Origin: an uncultured Rhodospirillales bacterium | GTDB lineage: Bacteria > Pseudomonadota > Alphaproteobacteria > Acetobacterales > Acetobacteraceae | Assembly: GCA_903928045.1 (NCBI GenBank) | Contig: CAIYPH010000661.1 | Span: 1-15,127 of the forward strand | Length of the DNA stretch: 15,127 bases | Direction: 5' to 3' | Part shown: piece after piece, positions 1 through 7,041 of the stretch | Position numbering within the stretch: the stretch's first letter is position 1 | Layout: each line of letters opens with the position of its first letter | Notes under the pieces: model-generated | Told to the model about the DNA's origin: nothing | Seen by the model: only the letters and a program-made list of their open reading frames with translations | Databases searched by the model: none | Position numbers and translations under genes: made by a program

Positions 1-443
1 AGCCGGTCTCGGCGCTCGACGTCTCCGTCCAGTCGCAGATCCTCAACCTCCTGGCCGACCTGCGCGCGGAGCTCGGCCTGACCTATCTGTTCATCGCCCA
101 TGATCTCAGCGTGGTCCGCTATCTCAGCACCCGCGTCGCCGTGATGTATCTCGGCCGCATCGTCGAAATCGCCGATACCGCGACGCTCTACCGCGCGCCG
201 GCGCATCCCTACACGCGGGAGCTCCTCGCGGCCGTGCCGATCGCCGATCCGCGCCAACGCAACCGCGCCCGCTCCATCCTGCAAGGCGATGTGCCGAGTC
301 CGATCGATCCGCCGCCGGGCTGCCGCTTCCATACGCGGTGTCCTGTGGCGATCAGCCGATGCCGTGACGAGCAGCCGCCGCTCTCGCCCCTGTCAGCTAC
401 CTATTTGTCAGCTACCCATTCAGTCGCCTGCCATCTTGCCTAG
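1..443 (+). CDS. Oligopeptide/dipeptide ABC transporter ATP-binding protein, C-terminal part (5' truncated)
   Basis: This is the 3' end of a peptide-importer ATPase (OppD/OppF/DppD/DppF class), a cytoplasmic subunit that powers uptake of peptides, or in some relatives nickel or other small solutes. The first whole codon is at 3. The visible part opens at the end of Walker B and the D-loop ([12 protein letters not shown]), then shows the H-loop ([10 protein letters not shown]) and the regulatory segment VMYLGRIVE. It ends with the oligo_HPY tail: [21 protein letters not shown] and a final VACHLA. The tail cysteines (GC, RCP, RC and AC) are the conserved set of this family. The reading frame stays open to the left edge, so the start, Walker A and signature motif lie outside the window. 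A 15-bp tandem duplication sits just before the final cysteine. Substrate cannot be told from the ATPase. It ends at a TAG and converges on the next gene. Confidence 0.93.
   Translation, partial: PVSALDVSVQSQILNLLADLRAELGLTYLFIAHDLSVVRYLSTRVAVMYLGRIVEIADTATLYRAPAHPYTRELLAAVPIADPRQRNRARSILQGDVPSPIDPPPGCRFHTRCPVAISRCRDEQPPLSPLSATYLSATHSVACHLA
390..419 (+). repeat. 15-bp tandem duplication inside the ABC ATPase tail
   Basis: Two adjacent 15-base units, CTGTCAGCTACCTAT (390-404) and TTGTCAGCTACCCAT (405-419), match at 13 of 15 positions. The frame is kept, so the protein gains the repeated pentapeptides LSATY and LSATH between the family's PPL segment and the final VACHLA. Confidence 0.75.
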
Positions 444-528
444 TGCCTGACCGGCACAGGTATCGTCGACCGAGCCCGAAAAGGAGAGGGGCGACGGGTG
501 CGCCGTGCAACGCGCCCGCGGCATGATC

Positions 529-549
529 CTCCCGGCGATCGGCGGGGAG
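529..549. terminator. Imperfect GC-rich hairpin in the convergent gap 444-632
   Basis: The 189-bp gap between the two convergent genes holds no credible ORF. Its only structure I can see is CTCCC (529-533) paired with GGGAG (545-549), plus a short inner GC/GC pairing past one mismatch. There is no T-run after it on either strand, so its role as a terminator is a guess from position. Confidence 0.25.
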
Positions 550-632
550 ACCCTCTTAGGCCGGCTACCATTCCCAGCGTGACCACGCGGCTATGCCCAC
601 CCATGAGTATCCCGCCGATCCACCACTTCGTG

Positions 633-1805
633 TCAGCCCGCCCTGGTTTGCGGCAGTTTCCATCCCAGCATGCGTGAGGCGACGAGCGTGCGCAGCACCT
701 GCGCGGTGCCGCCGGCGATGGTGAACATGCGGACGTCACGCAGCATGCGCTCCAACGGCAGGTCCTTTGAGTAGCCGCGGGCGCCAAACACCTGCAAAGC
801 GTCGTTGACGATGTTGATGGCGGCTTCCGAGGCGAAGATCTTGGCCTGCGCCGCCAGCATCGGGTCGGGGAAGCGGCTGCCGGGGCCGGTGGAGCGGGCG
901 GCTTCGTGCAGCATCAGGCGGGATGCGGTGAGCTGGGTCTGCATATCCGCCAGCATCCATTGCAGCCCCTGGAACTCGCCGATCGGGCGGCCGAACTGTT
1001 CGCGCTCGCGGGCGAAATCGAGCGCGCGATCGAGCGCCCCGGCGGCGATGCCCATGGCCACCGTGCCGGCGCCGACGCGCTGGCTGTTATAGGCGTTGAT
1101 CAGATCCGCGAAGCCGCGCGCGAAACCGTTCGGCATCGGCAGCGCCATCTCGGCGGGAATTTCGAGATCGCGGAAACCAAGCCGCCCCTCCGGCATGCCG
1201 CACAGCCCAAGCGTCGGCTCGCGGTATTCCATCTCCAGCCCCGCCGCCGGGCGCACGGCGATGAACCCGCCGATGCCAAGCTCCACGCCCGCCTCATCGA
1301 AGGCGCGGGCGAAAATCAGGTGCAGCTTCGAGACCCCGGCGCCGGTGATCCAGTGCTTGGTGCCGTTGACGATCCAGCGATCGCCCTTACGGTCGGCCCG
1401 CGTGGTCATCGCGGTGGCGTCCGACCCCGCCTCGGGCTCGGTGATGCAGATCGCCGGCTTGTCGCCCGCCAGCACCAGCCCGGCGGCCAGGCGGCGCTGC
1501 GCCTCGGTGCCATACGCCATCACCGCGGAGATCGCGCCCATATTGGCCTCGACGACGATGCGCGCGGTGACGGTGCATTCCCGCGCCATCTCCTCGATCA
1601 CCAGCGCGGCATCGAGATACGAACGGCCCTGGTCGCCAAATTCGGCCGGGATCGTCATGCCCATGAACCCCTCGGCGGCGAGGGCGGCGACGATATCGTG
1701 CGGATACTCCCGACTCGCGTCGATCGCGGCGGCGCGGGGGCGCACGATGCGGCGGGCGAAATCGCGCGCGCGGACTTGCAGGTCGAGCTCGGCCGGGGAG
1801 AGCAT
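633..1805 (-). CDS. Acyl-CoA dehydrogenase-fold protein lacking the catalytic glutamate; possible acyl-CoA desulfinase
   Basis: A 390-residue FAD enzyme of the acyl-CoA dehydrogenase superfamily, full length. Seen: the flavin/substrate motif ITEPEAGSDATAM (121-133), KHWITG (150-155), REQFGRPIGEFQGLQ (268-282), and the C-terminal FGARGYSKD and FTIAGGTAQVLR. Ordinary members use a glutamate either in the YEGT loop or in helix G (E-R). Here those places read AGGT (Gly366) and NSQR (Gln242). Arg82 (TARIVVE) lies in the substrate region. As I recall the literature, 3-sulfinopropionyl-CoA desulfinase of Advenella mimigardefordensis likewise lacks the base and relies on Arg84 and Gln246, close to Arg82 and Gln242 here. 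I infer a desulfinase or other non-dehydrogenating reaction; an ordinary dehydrogenase is unlikely but not excluded. The frame stays open far upstream, but ATG 1805 begins the conserved N-terminus (MLSPAELDLQ), with a weak AGGA 12 nt before it. Confidence 0.85.
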   Translation of the reverse strand: MLSPAELDLQVRARDFARRIVRPRAAAIDASREYPHDIVAALAAEGFMGMTIPAEFGDQGRSYLDAALVIEEMARECTVTARIVVEANMGAISAVMAYGTEAQRRLAAGLVLAGDKPAICITEPEAGSDATAMTTRADRKGDRWIVNGTKHWITGAGVSKLHLIFARAFDEAGVELGIGGFIAVRPAAGLEMEYREPTLGLCGMPEGRLGFRDLEIPAEMALPMPNGFARGFADLINAYNSQRVGAGTVAMGIAAGALDRALDFAREREQFGRPIGEFQGLQWMLADMQTQLTASRLMLHEAARSTGPGSRFPDPMLAAQAKIFASEAAINIVNDALQVFGARGYSKDLPLERMLRDVRMFTIAGGTAQVLRTLVASRMLGWKLPQTRAG

Positions 1806-1837
1806 GCGGGGCTTGTTTCCTGGACTTGGTTGGCCCC

Positions 1838-1866
1838 GGCATAGCCGCAGCCACGCTGCCGGGCAA
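1838..1866 (-). promoter_or_regulatory. Candidate sigma70-type promoter for the acyl-CoA dehydrogenase-like gene
   Basis: On the minus strand, TTGCCC (1861-1866) and TATGCC (1838-1843) are separated by exactly 17 bases, in the 93-bp divergent gap. The -10 match is only three of six. The implied leader of about 25 nt before ATG 1805 is plausible. No comparable pair was seen for the plus-strand gene. Confidence 0.25.
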
Positions 1867-1898
1867 TCGGCTTGCCTGATCCGGCGTTTGCCCGCACC

Positions 1899-2708
1899 AT
1901 GGCGCATCGCCGCCCCGGAGAACCACCCCTGCCCTTCGCTGACGTGCAAGGCGTCGTCTTCATCGGCGACATCCACCGGCGGTGGGATCTGGTGGCGCGC
2001 GGCATCGCGGCGCTGCCGGCGCCGCCGCGCCATGTGGTGCTCCTCGGCGATATGGAATGCACCGCCCCGCTCGACGAGCTGACCGCCCCACTGCGCGCGT
2101 CCGGCATTGGCCTGCACTGGATTTTCGGCAACCACGACTATGACGGCGGGCCCGAAATGTGGGCCAACCTCGCCGACCCCACCCGCAATGCCGCCACGTC
2201 AGCCGGCGCGCTGCACGGCCGCGTGGTGGATATCGCCGGCCTGCGCGTCGCAGGGCTCGGCGGCACCTTCCGCTCACGCATCTGGAACCCGCCACAGCCG
2301 CCCCGCCTGCATGGGCGGGCGGAACTTGCCGATGACATCGCCAACCTCGGGCCCGGCTGGAGCCCGGATTCGTCGGCCGCACTCGCCCATTCCCTGTCGG
2401 CCATGGCGATCTGGCCGGAGGATGTCGCCGCACTCGCCGCCCAGCGCGCCGATGTGCTGGTCACCCACGAGGCCCCCTCCAGCCACCCCGCCGGCGTCGC
2501 GGTGATCGATGGGCTGGCCCGCGCGATGGGCGCGCGGCTGGTCATCCATGGCCATCACCATGTCACCTATCGCGCCGATGCGGCGGACGGGCTCGCGGTG
2601 CTTGGCGTCGCCGCCGCCTGGGGGGCCGATCTCGCCGGGCGCGCCTGGTGGCCAGGCGAGAAGGAACGCGTGCTGGCGGCCCCGCCGGCGGGCTGGTCGT
2701 ACCGCTGA
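1899..2708 (+). CDS. Calcineurin-like metallophosphoesterase
   Basis: A 269-residue predicted cytoplasmic phosphoesterase with the full set of metal-binding motifs of the calcineurin-like superfamily: GDIH (Asp24, His26), GD (Asp51, in LLGDME), GNHD (Asn79, His80), THE (His190) and GHHH (His219, His221). These residues hold two divalent metals and cleave phosphomono- or diesters. There is no signal peptide or membrane segment. The third motif lacks the usual glycine-rich loop. Start: ATG 1899 is chosen; an in-frame TTG at 1872 would add nine residues of poor character (MPDPAFART). Neither start has a clear ribosome binding site. The gene diverges from the acyl-CoA dehydrogenase-like gene and ends 59 nt before the GMC oxidoreductase on the same strand, so co-transcription is likely. 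The substrate (nucleotide, phosphoprotein or other) cannot be deduced. Confidence 0.88.
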   Translation: MAHRRPGEPPLPFADVQGVVFIGDIHRRWDLVARGIAALPAPPRHVVLLGDMECTAPLDELTAPLRASGIGLHWIFGNHDYDGGPEMWANLADPTRNAATSAGALHGRVVDIAGLRVAGLGGTFRSRIWNPPQPPRLHGRAELADDIANLGPGWSPDSSAALAHSLSAMAIWPEDVAALAAQRADVLVTHEAPSSHPAGVAVIDGLARAMGARLVIHGHHHVTYRADAADGLAVLGVAAAWGADLAGRAWWPGEKERVLAAPPAGWSYR

Positions 2709-2756
2709 TCCAACCGGGATTGGACAGGCCGCGCCGCTTCGGCACACTGCCGGCAG

Positions 2757-2760
2757 GGAG
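2757..2760 (+). promoter_or_regulatory. Ribosome binding site of the GMC oxidoreductase
   Basis: GGAG lies 7 nt before ATG 2768 and fixes that start over an open upstream extension that overlaps the phosphoesterase. A second in-frame ATG at 2774 is also possible, served by AAGGA at 2763-2767. Confidence 0.6.
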
Positions 2761-2767
2761 CGAAGGA

Positions 2768-4372
2768 ATGTCCATGGAGACCGATTACATCGTCATCGGC
2801 GCCGGCTCGGCCGGCTGCGTCGTCGCCAGCCGCCTCAGCGAGACCGGTGCCTCCGTCACCCTGCTGGAGGCCGGGCCGACCGACTGGTACCCCTGGATCC
2901 ACATCCCCGCTGGCGTCATCAAGCTGATGAAGAACCCGCTGGTGAACTGGAACTACGAGTCCGAGCCCGAACCAGGCACCGCCGGACGCGCCATCCACTG
3001 GCCGCGCGGGCGGGTGCTCGGCGGCTCCAGCTCCATCAACGGCATGCTCTACGTGCGCGGCAACCCCGCCGATTTCGACCACTGGGCGCAAACCGGCTGC
3101 CGCGGTTGGAGCTATGAGGACGTGCTGCCCTATTTCCGCAAATCCGAACGCTACGCCAACGGTGACCCCGCCTATCGCGGCAAAACCGGCGTGATGGAAG
3201 TGCGGGACTACCCGACCATCCTCCCTCTCACCCATCGCTTCGTGGAAGCGGCGCAGCAGGCCGGGCACGCCTTCCAGCCCGACCTCAACGGCGCCGGGCA
3301 GGAGGGCGTCGGCTACTCGCAGAACACCCGCAACGGCGGCTATCGCGGCTCCACCGCCACCACCTTCCTCGCCGAGGCGCGCAAGCGGCCGAACCTCACC
3401 ATCCTCACCAAGGCGATCGCGACCCGCCTGCTGTTCGATGGCACCACCTGCACCGGCGTCGCCTTCCGTCAGGGCGGCGCCGCGCGCCAGTTACGGGCGC
3501 GGCGCGAGGTGATCCTCTCCGGCGGCGCCGTGAACTCGCCGCATCTCCTGCAAATCTCCGGCATCGGCCCGGAAGATCATCTGCGCGCCATCGGCGTGGA
3601 ACCGCTGCTCGATGCCCCCGGCGTCGGCGCCAATTTGCAGGACCACTACATCATCCGCGTCGCCCATCGCGTGAAGGGCAGCGTCACCACCAACGAACTC
3701 GCCCACGGGCTGCGCTTGGGGTTCGAGGCGGTGCGCTTCGTGCTGCAAGGCAAGGGCGCCTTCACCTTCGGCACCACCACCGCCCAGGTCTTCACCCGCT
3801 CGCGCGAGGGGCTGGCGAGCCCCGATCTGCAATTACTGTTCACCCCCGCGAGTTACGACCCCAAGCGGGCGATGACGCTGGAACGCGCGCCCGGCATGTC
3901 CTGCGCCGTGTGCCCCGTCCGGCCGGACAGCCGCGGCACGGTGATGGCGCAATCGGCCGACCCGCTGGCCAAGCCGATCATCCGCCCCAACTACCTCTCC
4001 CACCCCGAGGACCTGAGGGTGCTGAACGCCGGCATCGCCCAGGTGCGCGCCATCTTCGCCTCCCCCGCGCTCAGCCAGTTCAGCGTGGAGGAAATCGCCC
4101 CGGGGCCGACGGTCACCAGCGCGGCCGACCTGGCCGACTTCGCCCGCCGCGCCGGCAACACCATCTATCACCCCGTCGGCACCTGCCGCATGGGCGAGGA
4201 CCCCGCCGCCGTGGTCGATTCCCGCCTGCGCGTGCGCGGCATCGCCGGGCTGCGCGTGGCCGACGCCTCGGTGATGCCGCGGCTGACCACCGGCAATACC
4301 AACGCGCCCACCATCATGATCGGCGAGAAGGCGGCGGCGATGATCCGCGAGGATGCCGGGCTGCCGGGGTGA
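2768..4372 (+). CDS. GMC-family FAD-dependent alcohol/choline dehydrogenase-type oxidoreductase
   Basis: A 534-residue glucose-methanol-choline oxidoreductase. Enzymes of this type oxidise primary alcohols to aldehydes with bound FAD; choline (BetA), aliphatic alcohols (AlkJ) and polyethylene glycol are known substrates. Seen: the Rossmann FAD motif IGAGSAGCVVASRLSE (10-25) with the ribose-binding acidic residue at LLEAG (32-36), GMC signature 1 at WPRGRVLGGSSSINGM (78-93), and signature 2 at SGGAVNSPHLLQISGIGP (251-268). The C-terminal catalytic part reads IYHPVGTCRMG (His468) and TTGNTNAPTIMIGEKAA (Asn510 at the second catalytic position, as in choline-type members). No signal peptide, so it is cytoplasmic or peripherally membrane-bound. 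Length matches bacterial AlkJ/BetA-like proteins. It follows the phosphoesterase by 59 nt and converges on the sulfurtransferase with only 21 bp between stop codons. No aldehyde dehydrogenase or betaine genes accompany it, so choline is not supported by context. Confidence 0.93.
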   Translation: MSMETDYIVIGAGSAGCVVASRLSETGASVTLLEAGPTDWYPWIHIPAGVIKLMKNPLVNWNYESEPEPGTAGRAIHWPRGRVLGGSSSINGMLYVRGNPADFDHWAQTGCRGWSYEDVLPYFRKSERYANGDPAYRGKTGVMEVRDYPTILPLTHRFVEAAQQAGHAFQPDLNGAGQEGVGYSQNTRNGGYRGSTATTFLAEARKRPNLTILTKAIATRLLFDGTTCTGVAFRQGGAARQLRARREVILSGGAVNSPHLLQISGIGPEDHLRAIGVEPLLDAPGVGANLQDHYIIRVAHRVKGSVTTNELAHGLRLGFEAVRFVLQGKGAFTFGTTTAQVFTRSREGLASPDLQLLFTPASYDPKRAMTLERAPGMSCAVCPVRPDSRGTVMAQSADPLAKPIIRPNYLSHPEDLRVLNAGIAQVRAIFASPALSQFSVEEIAPGPTVTSAADLADFARRAGNTIYHPVGTCRMGEDPAAVVDSRLRVRGIAGLRVADASVMPRLTTGNTNAPTIMIGEKAAAMIREDAGLPG

Positions 4373-4393
4373 TCCAGATCCCGCCTAGGCGCT

Positions 4394-5266
4394 TCAACCA
4401 GTCTCGATCGGCAGGCTCGGGTCGCGCGCCCATTCGCCCATCGAGGCGTCGTAGAGGGTGATATTGTCGTAGCCGAGTTGGTGGAGGTAAAAGAGGTCGA
4501 TGGTGGCCGAGATGCCGCCGCCGCAGTAGCAGATGACGCGCTTGTCCTTGGTGACGCCTTTGGCAGCGAATTTGGCCCCGGCATCGTCTGAGGTAGTGAA
4601 GGTTTTGTCGGCGGGGTTGACCAGGGTAGCGGCGGAGACCTGCACGCTGCCGGGGATGCGGCCGGGGCGGCCGTAGCGGCTGGGGGCGGAGCCGGTGTGG
4701 AGTTCGTCGTTGAGTGCGTTGACGATGACGGTGCCGGGCTGATGCAGCGCAGCGAGCACGGTGCTGCGATCGACGAACAGGCCGGGGCGGGTTTTGGCGG
4801 TGAAGGTAGCGGCGGGGTAGCCGCGGGCCGAGCCGGATTCGGTGGTGCGGCCCTCGGCCTGCCACTTGTCGAACCCGCCATCGAGCACCGCGGCGTCATG
4901 CCCGAGAGCGCGGAGCATCCACCAGAAGCGGGTGGACATCATCATGCTGCCGCGGCTGTAGAGCACGATGCGGCTGCCAGGGCCGATGCCGTGGCGGCCG
5001 AAGGCGGCTTCCATCTGCGCGATCGGCCCCATCATGAAGCGCAGCTTGGTGGTGTTGTCGGAGAATTCGTTCTGAATATCCAGGAAGTCGGCGCCCGGGA
5101 TATGGGCGGCGTGGAAGCCATCGAGCCCGGGGATGGCGATATAGGGCACGTCGCTGCCATCGGGCGGCGGCACGGTGGTGGTGGTGCAGTCGAACAGCCG
5201 GAGCGCGGGGTCATTGAGGATGCCGGCGAGGGCGTCGGTGCTGATGAGGGCGTTGGGGTCGCGCAT
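4394..5266 (-). CDS. Two-domain rhodanese-type sulfurtransferase (thiosulfate/3-mercaptopyruvate class)
   Basis: A 290-residue sulfurtransferase made of two rhodanese domains (about 5-140 inactive, 160-288 catalytic). It would carry sulfane sulfur as a persulfide on Cys248 from a donor such as thiosulfate or 3-mercaptopyruvate to cyanide or a thiol. Seen: the CH2-like HIPGADFLDI (55-64), VLYSRGS in place of an active loop in domain 1, VLDGGFDKWQAEGR (127-140), a second PGSVQV segment (205-210), and the active loop CYCGGGISA (246-254). The CGGGIS loop resembles the CGSGVT loop of mercaptopyruvate sulfurtransferases more than the CRKGVT loop of rhodaneses, but is identical to neither. A second cysteine, Cys246, stands two residues ahead. 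No signal peptide. ATG 5266 is fixed by a strong GGGAGG 6 nt upstream. It diverges from the ABC-F gene across 110 bp. Confidence 0.9.
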   Translation of the reverse strand: MRDPNALISTDALAGILNDPALRLFDCTTTTVPPPDGSDVPYIAIPGLDGFHAAHIPGADFLDIQNEFSDNTTKLRFMMGPIAQMEAAFGRHGIGPGSRIVLYSRGSMMMSTRFWWMLRALGHDAAVLDGGFDKWQAEGRTTESGSARGYPAATFTAKTRPGLFVDRSTVLAALHQPGTVIVNALNDELHTGSAPSRYGRPGRIPGSVQVSAATLVNPADKTFTTSDDAGAKFAAKGVTKDKRVICYCGGGISATIDLFYLHQLGYDNITLYDASMGEWARDPSLPIETG

Positions 5267-5272
5267 GGTGGG

Positions 5273-5278
5273 CCTCCC
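5273..5278 (-). promoter_or_regulatory. Strong ribosome binding site of the sulfurtransferase
   Basis: On the minus strand GGGAGG stands 6 nt before ATG 5266. It rejects the 30-residue upstream extension of the same frame. Confidence 0.75.
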
Positions 5279-5376
5279 GTGTGTTGTTGCGGGAACCCTC
5301 GCATACGCCGGGCGCGGTAGGAAGCGGGCGGGGCGCGTGCCATAAGCGCGCCGCAACCGCGCAGGCTCCCCTCTCC

Positions 5377-6996
5377 ATGATCCGCCTCGACAACATCAGC
5401 AAGCAGAACGGCCACCAGCTTCTTTATATCGAGGCCTCGGCGTCATTGCTGCGCGGCGAGAAGATCGGCCTGGTGGGGCCGAATGGGGCGGGCAAGTCCA
5501 CCCTGTTCCGCATGATCACCGGGCAGGAGCCGCCGGATGACGGGCAGGTGCTGATCGATCGCGGGGTGACGATCGGCTTCTTCAGCCAGGACGTCGGCGA
5601 GATGGCGGGCCGCAGCGCGGCGGCCGAGGTGATGGATGGCGCCGGCGATGTCAGCACGGTCGCGGCCGAGCTGCACGCGCTGGAGGCGGCGATGGCCGAC
5701 CCGGAAACGGAGGATTTCGACGCGCTGATCGAGCGTTTCGGCGAGGTGCAGGCCCGGTTCGAGTCGCTCGGCGGCTATGCGCTGGAGAGCCGGGCGCGGG
5801 AGGTGCTGGCCGGGCTCGGCTTCAGCCAGGAGATGATGGACGGCGACGTCAGCGCGCTGTCGGGCGGGTGGAAAATGCGCGTGGCGTTGGGCCGCATCCT
5901 GCTGATGCGGCCGGATGTGATGCTGCTCGACGAACCCTCGAACCATCTCGATCTCGAGAGCCTGATCTGGCTGGAGCAGTTTCTGGCGGGCTTCGAAGGC
6001 GCGCTGATGCTGACCTCGCACGACCGCGCGTTCATGAACCGCGTGATCAACAAGGTGATCGAGATCGATGGCGGGACGCTGACGGCGTATTCCGGCGATT
6101 ACGAGTTCTACGAGCAGCAGCGCGTGCTGATGGAGCGCCAGATGCAGGCGCAGTTTGACCGGCAGCAGGCGATGCTTGCCAAGGAGATCAAGTTCATCGA
6201 GCGCTTCAAGGCGCGCGCCTCGCATGCGAGCCAGGTGCAGAGCCGGGTGAAGAAGCTGGAGAAGATCGACCGGGTGGAGCCGCCGAAGCGCCGGCAAAGC
6301 GTGAGCTTCGATTTCCCGCCGGCGCCTCGCTCGGGCGAGGACGTGGTGAACCTCAAGGGCGTGCATAAGCGCTACGGCCAGCGGGTGATCTATGACGGGC
6401 TCGACGTGCTGATCCGCCGCAAGGAGCGCTGCTGCGTGCTGGGCACCAATGGCGCCGGGAAATCGACCCTGCTGCGCCTGGTCACCGGCACCACCGATCC
6501 CGATGACGGCAGCGTGGCGCTCGGGGGCAGCGTGAAGCTCGGCTATTTCGCGCAGCACGCGATGGAGTTGCTGGACGGCGACCGCACCGTGTTCGAGACG
6601 CTGGAGGACGCGCATCCCCGCGCCAATCAGGGCGCGCTGCGCACGCTGGCCGGCTGTTTTGGCTTCTCGGGCGATGAGGTGGAGAAGAAGTGTCGTGTGC
6701 TGTCAGGCGGCGAGAAGGCGCGGTTGGTGATGGCGCGGATGCTGTTCGATCCGCCGAATTTCCTGGTGCTGGACGAGCCGACCAACCATCTGGACATCGC
6801 GACCAAGGAGATGCTGATCGCGGCGCTGGCGCAGTACGAGGGCACCATGCTGTTCGTCTCGCATGACCGCCACTTCCTTGCGGCGCTGTCCAACCGGGTG
6901 CTGGAGCTGACGCCGGAGGGGGTGCACCAGTATGGCGGCGGATATACCGAATATGTCGCGCGCACCGGGCAGGAGGCGCCTGGGCTGCGGTCATAG
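5377..6996 (+). CDS. ABC-F family ATPase (translation factor type, YbiT/Uup/YheS-like)
   Basis: A 539-residue cytoplasmic protein with two ATP-binding cassettes and no membrane domain, the ABC-F plan. Such proteins bind the ribosomal E site and rescue or regulate translation; some give antibiotic resistance. Cassette 1: Walker A GPNGAGKST (34-42), signature LSGGWKMR (161-168), Walker B MLLDEPSNHLD (182-192), H-loop SHDR (214-217). A basic, helical inter-cassette linker of about 65 residues (242-306, with KEIKFIERFKARAS) is the P-site tRNA interaction motif region. Cassette 2: GTNGAGKST (356-364), LSGGEKAR (442-449), VLDEPTNHLD (464-473), SHDR (495-498). The Trp in LSGGW is usual for the first cassette of this family. 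There is no C-terminal coiled-coil extension of the Uup kind. ATG 5377 begins the conserved first strand; no clear Shine-Dalgarno precedes it. Which ABC-F subfamily it is cannot be settled by eye. Confidence 0.95.
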   Translation: MIRLDNISKQNGHQLLYIEASASLLRGEKIGLVGPNGAGKSTLFRMITGQEPPDDGQVLIDRGVTIGFFSQDVGEMAGRSAAAEVMDGAGDVSTVAAELHALEAAMADPETEDFDALIERFGEVQARFESLGGYALESRAREVLAGLGFSQEMMDGDVSALSGGWKMRVALGRILLMRPDVMLLDEPSNHLDLESLIWLEQFLAGFEGALMLTSHDRAFMNRVINKVIEIDGGTLTAYSGDYEFYEQQRVLMERQMQAQFDRQQAMLAKEIKFIERFKARASHASQVQSRVKKLEKIDRVEPPKRRQSVSFDFPPAPRSGEDVVNLKGVHKRYGQRVIYDGLDVLIRRKERCCVLGTNGAGKSTLLRLVTGTTDPDDGSVALGGSVKLGYFAQHAMELLDGDRTVFETLEDAHPRANQGALRTLAGCFGFSGDEVEKKCRVLSGGEKARLVMARMLFDPPNFLVLDEPTNHLDIATKEMLIAALAQYEGTMLFVSHDRHFLAALSNRVLELTPEGVHQYGGGYTEYVARTGQEAPGLRS

Positions 6997-7025
6997 GGTG
7001 AGTAAGTCGTTCTTGCAGCTCACCC
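6996..7025. terminator. Inverted repeat between convergent ABC-F gene and rsmI
   Basis: GGGTGAG (6996-7002) and CTCACCC (7019-7025) form a perfect 7-bp stem that starts on the last base of the ABC-F stop codon. AAG (7004-7006) and CTT (7011-7013) can extend it inside. It fills the 45-bp gap between convergent genes, which suits a two-way transcription end. No T-run follows, so it is not a classical intrinsic terminator. Confidence 0.4.
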
Positions 7026-7041
7026 AGCGGCCAGAACCCAG

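Noticed and set aside
161..443. C-terminal cysteines of the ABC ATPase as a special metal cluster
   Set aside because: The Cys pattern is the normal oligo_HPY tail of peptide-transporter ATPases; nothing here points to a new feature.
906..1844. Long open frames (312 and 328 codons) on the plus strand opposite the acyl-CoA dehydrogenase-like gene
   Set aside because: Arg/Ala/Gly-rich and without any family motif; they mirror the codon bias of the real gene on the other strand, as is common in very GC-rich DNA.
4382..4391. Perfect palindrome CGCCTAGGCG between two convergent stops
   Set aside because: No room for a loop, no T-run, and such short palindromes are expected by chance in GC-rich DNA.
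5857..5880. LSGGW instead of LSGGQ in the first ABC-F signature
   Set aside because: Trp at this place is common in the first cassette of ABC-F proteins, so it does not indicate loss of function.
5443..6615. 390-codon open frame antisense to the ABC-F gene
   Set aside because: Low-complexity His/Arg/Ala-rich product with no domain; the sense strand encodes a complete ABC-F protein.
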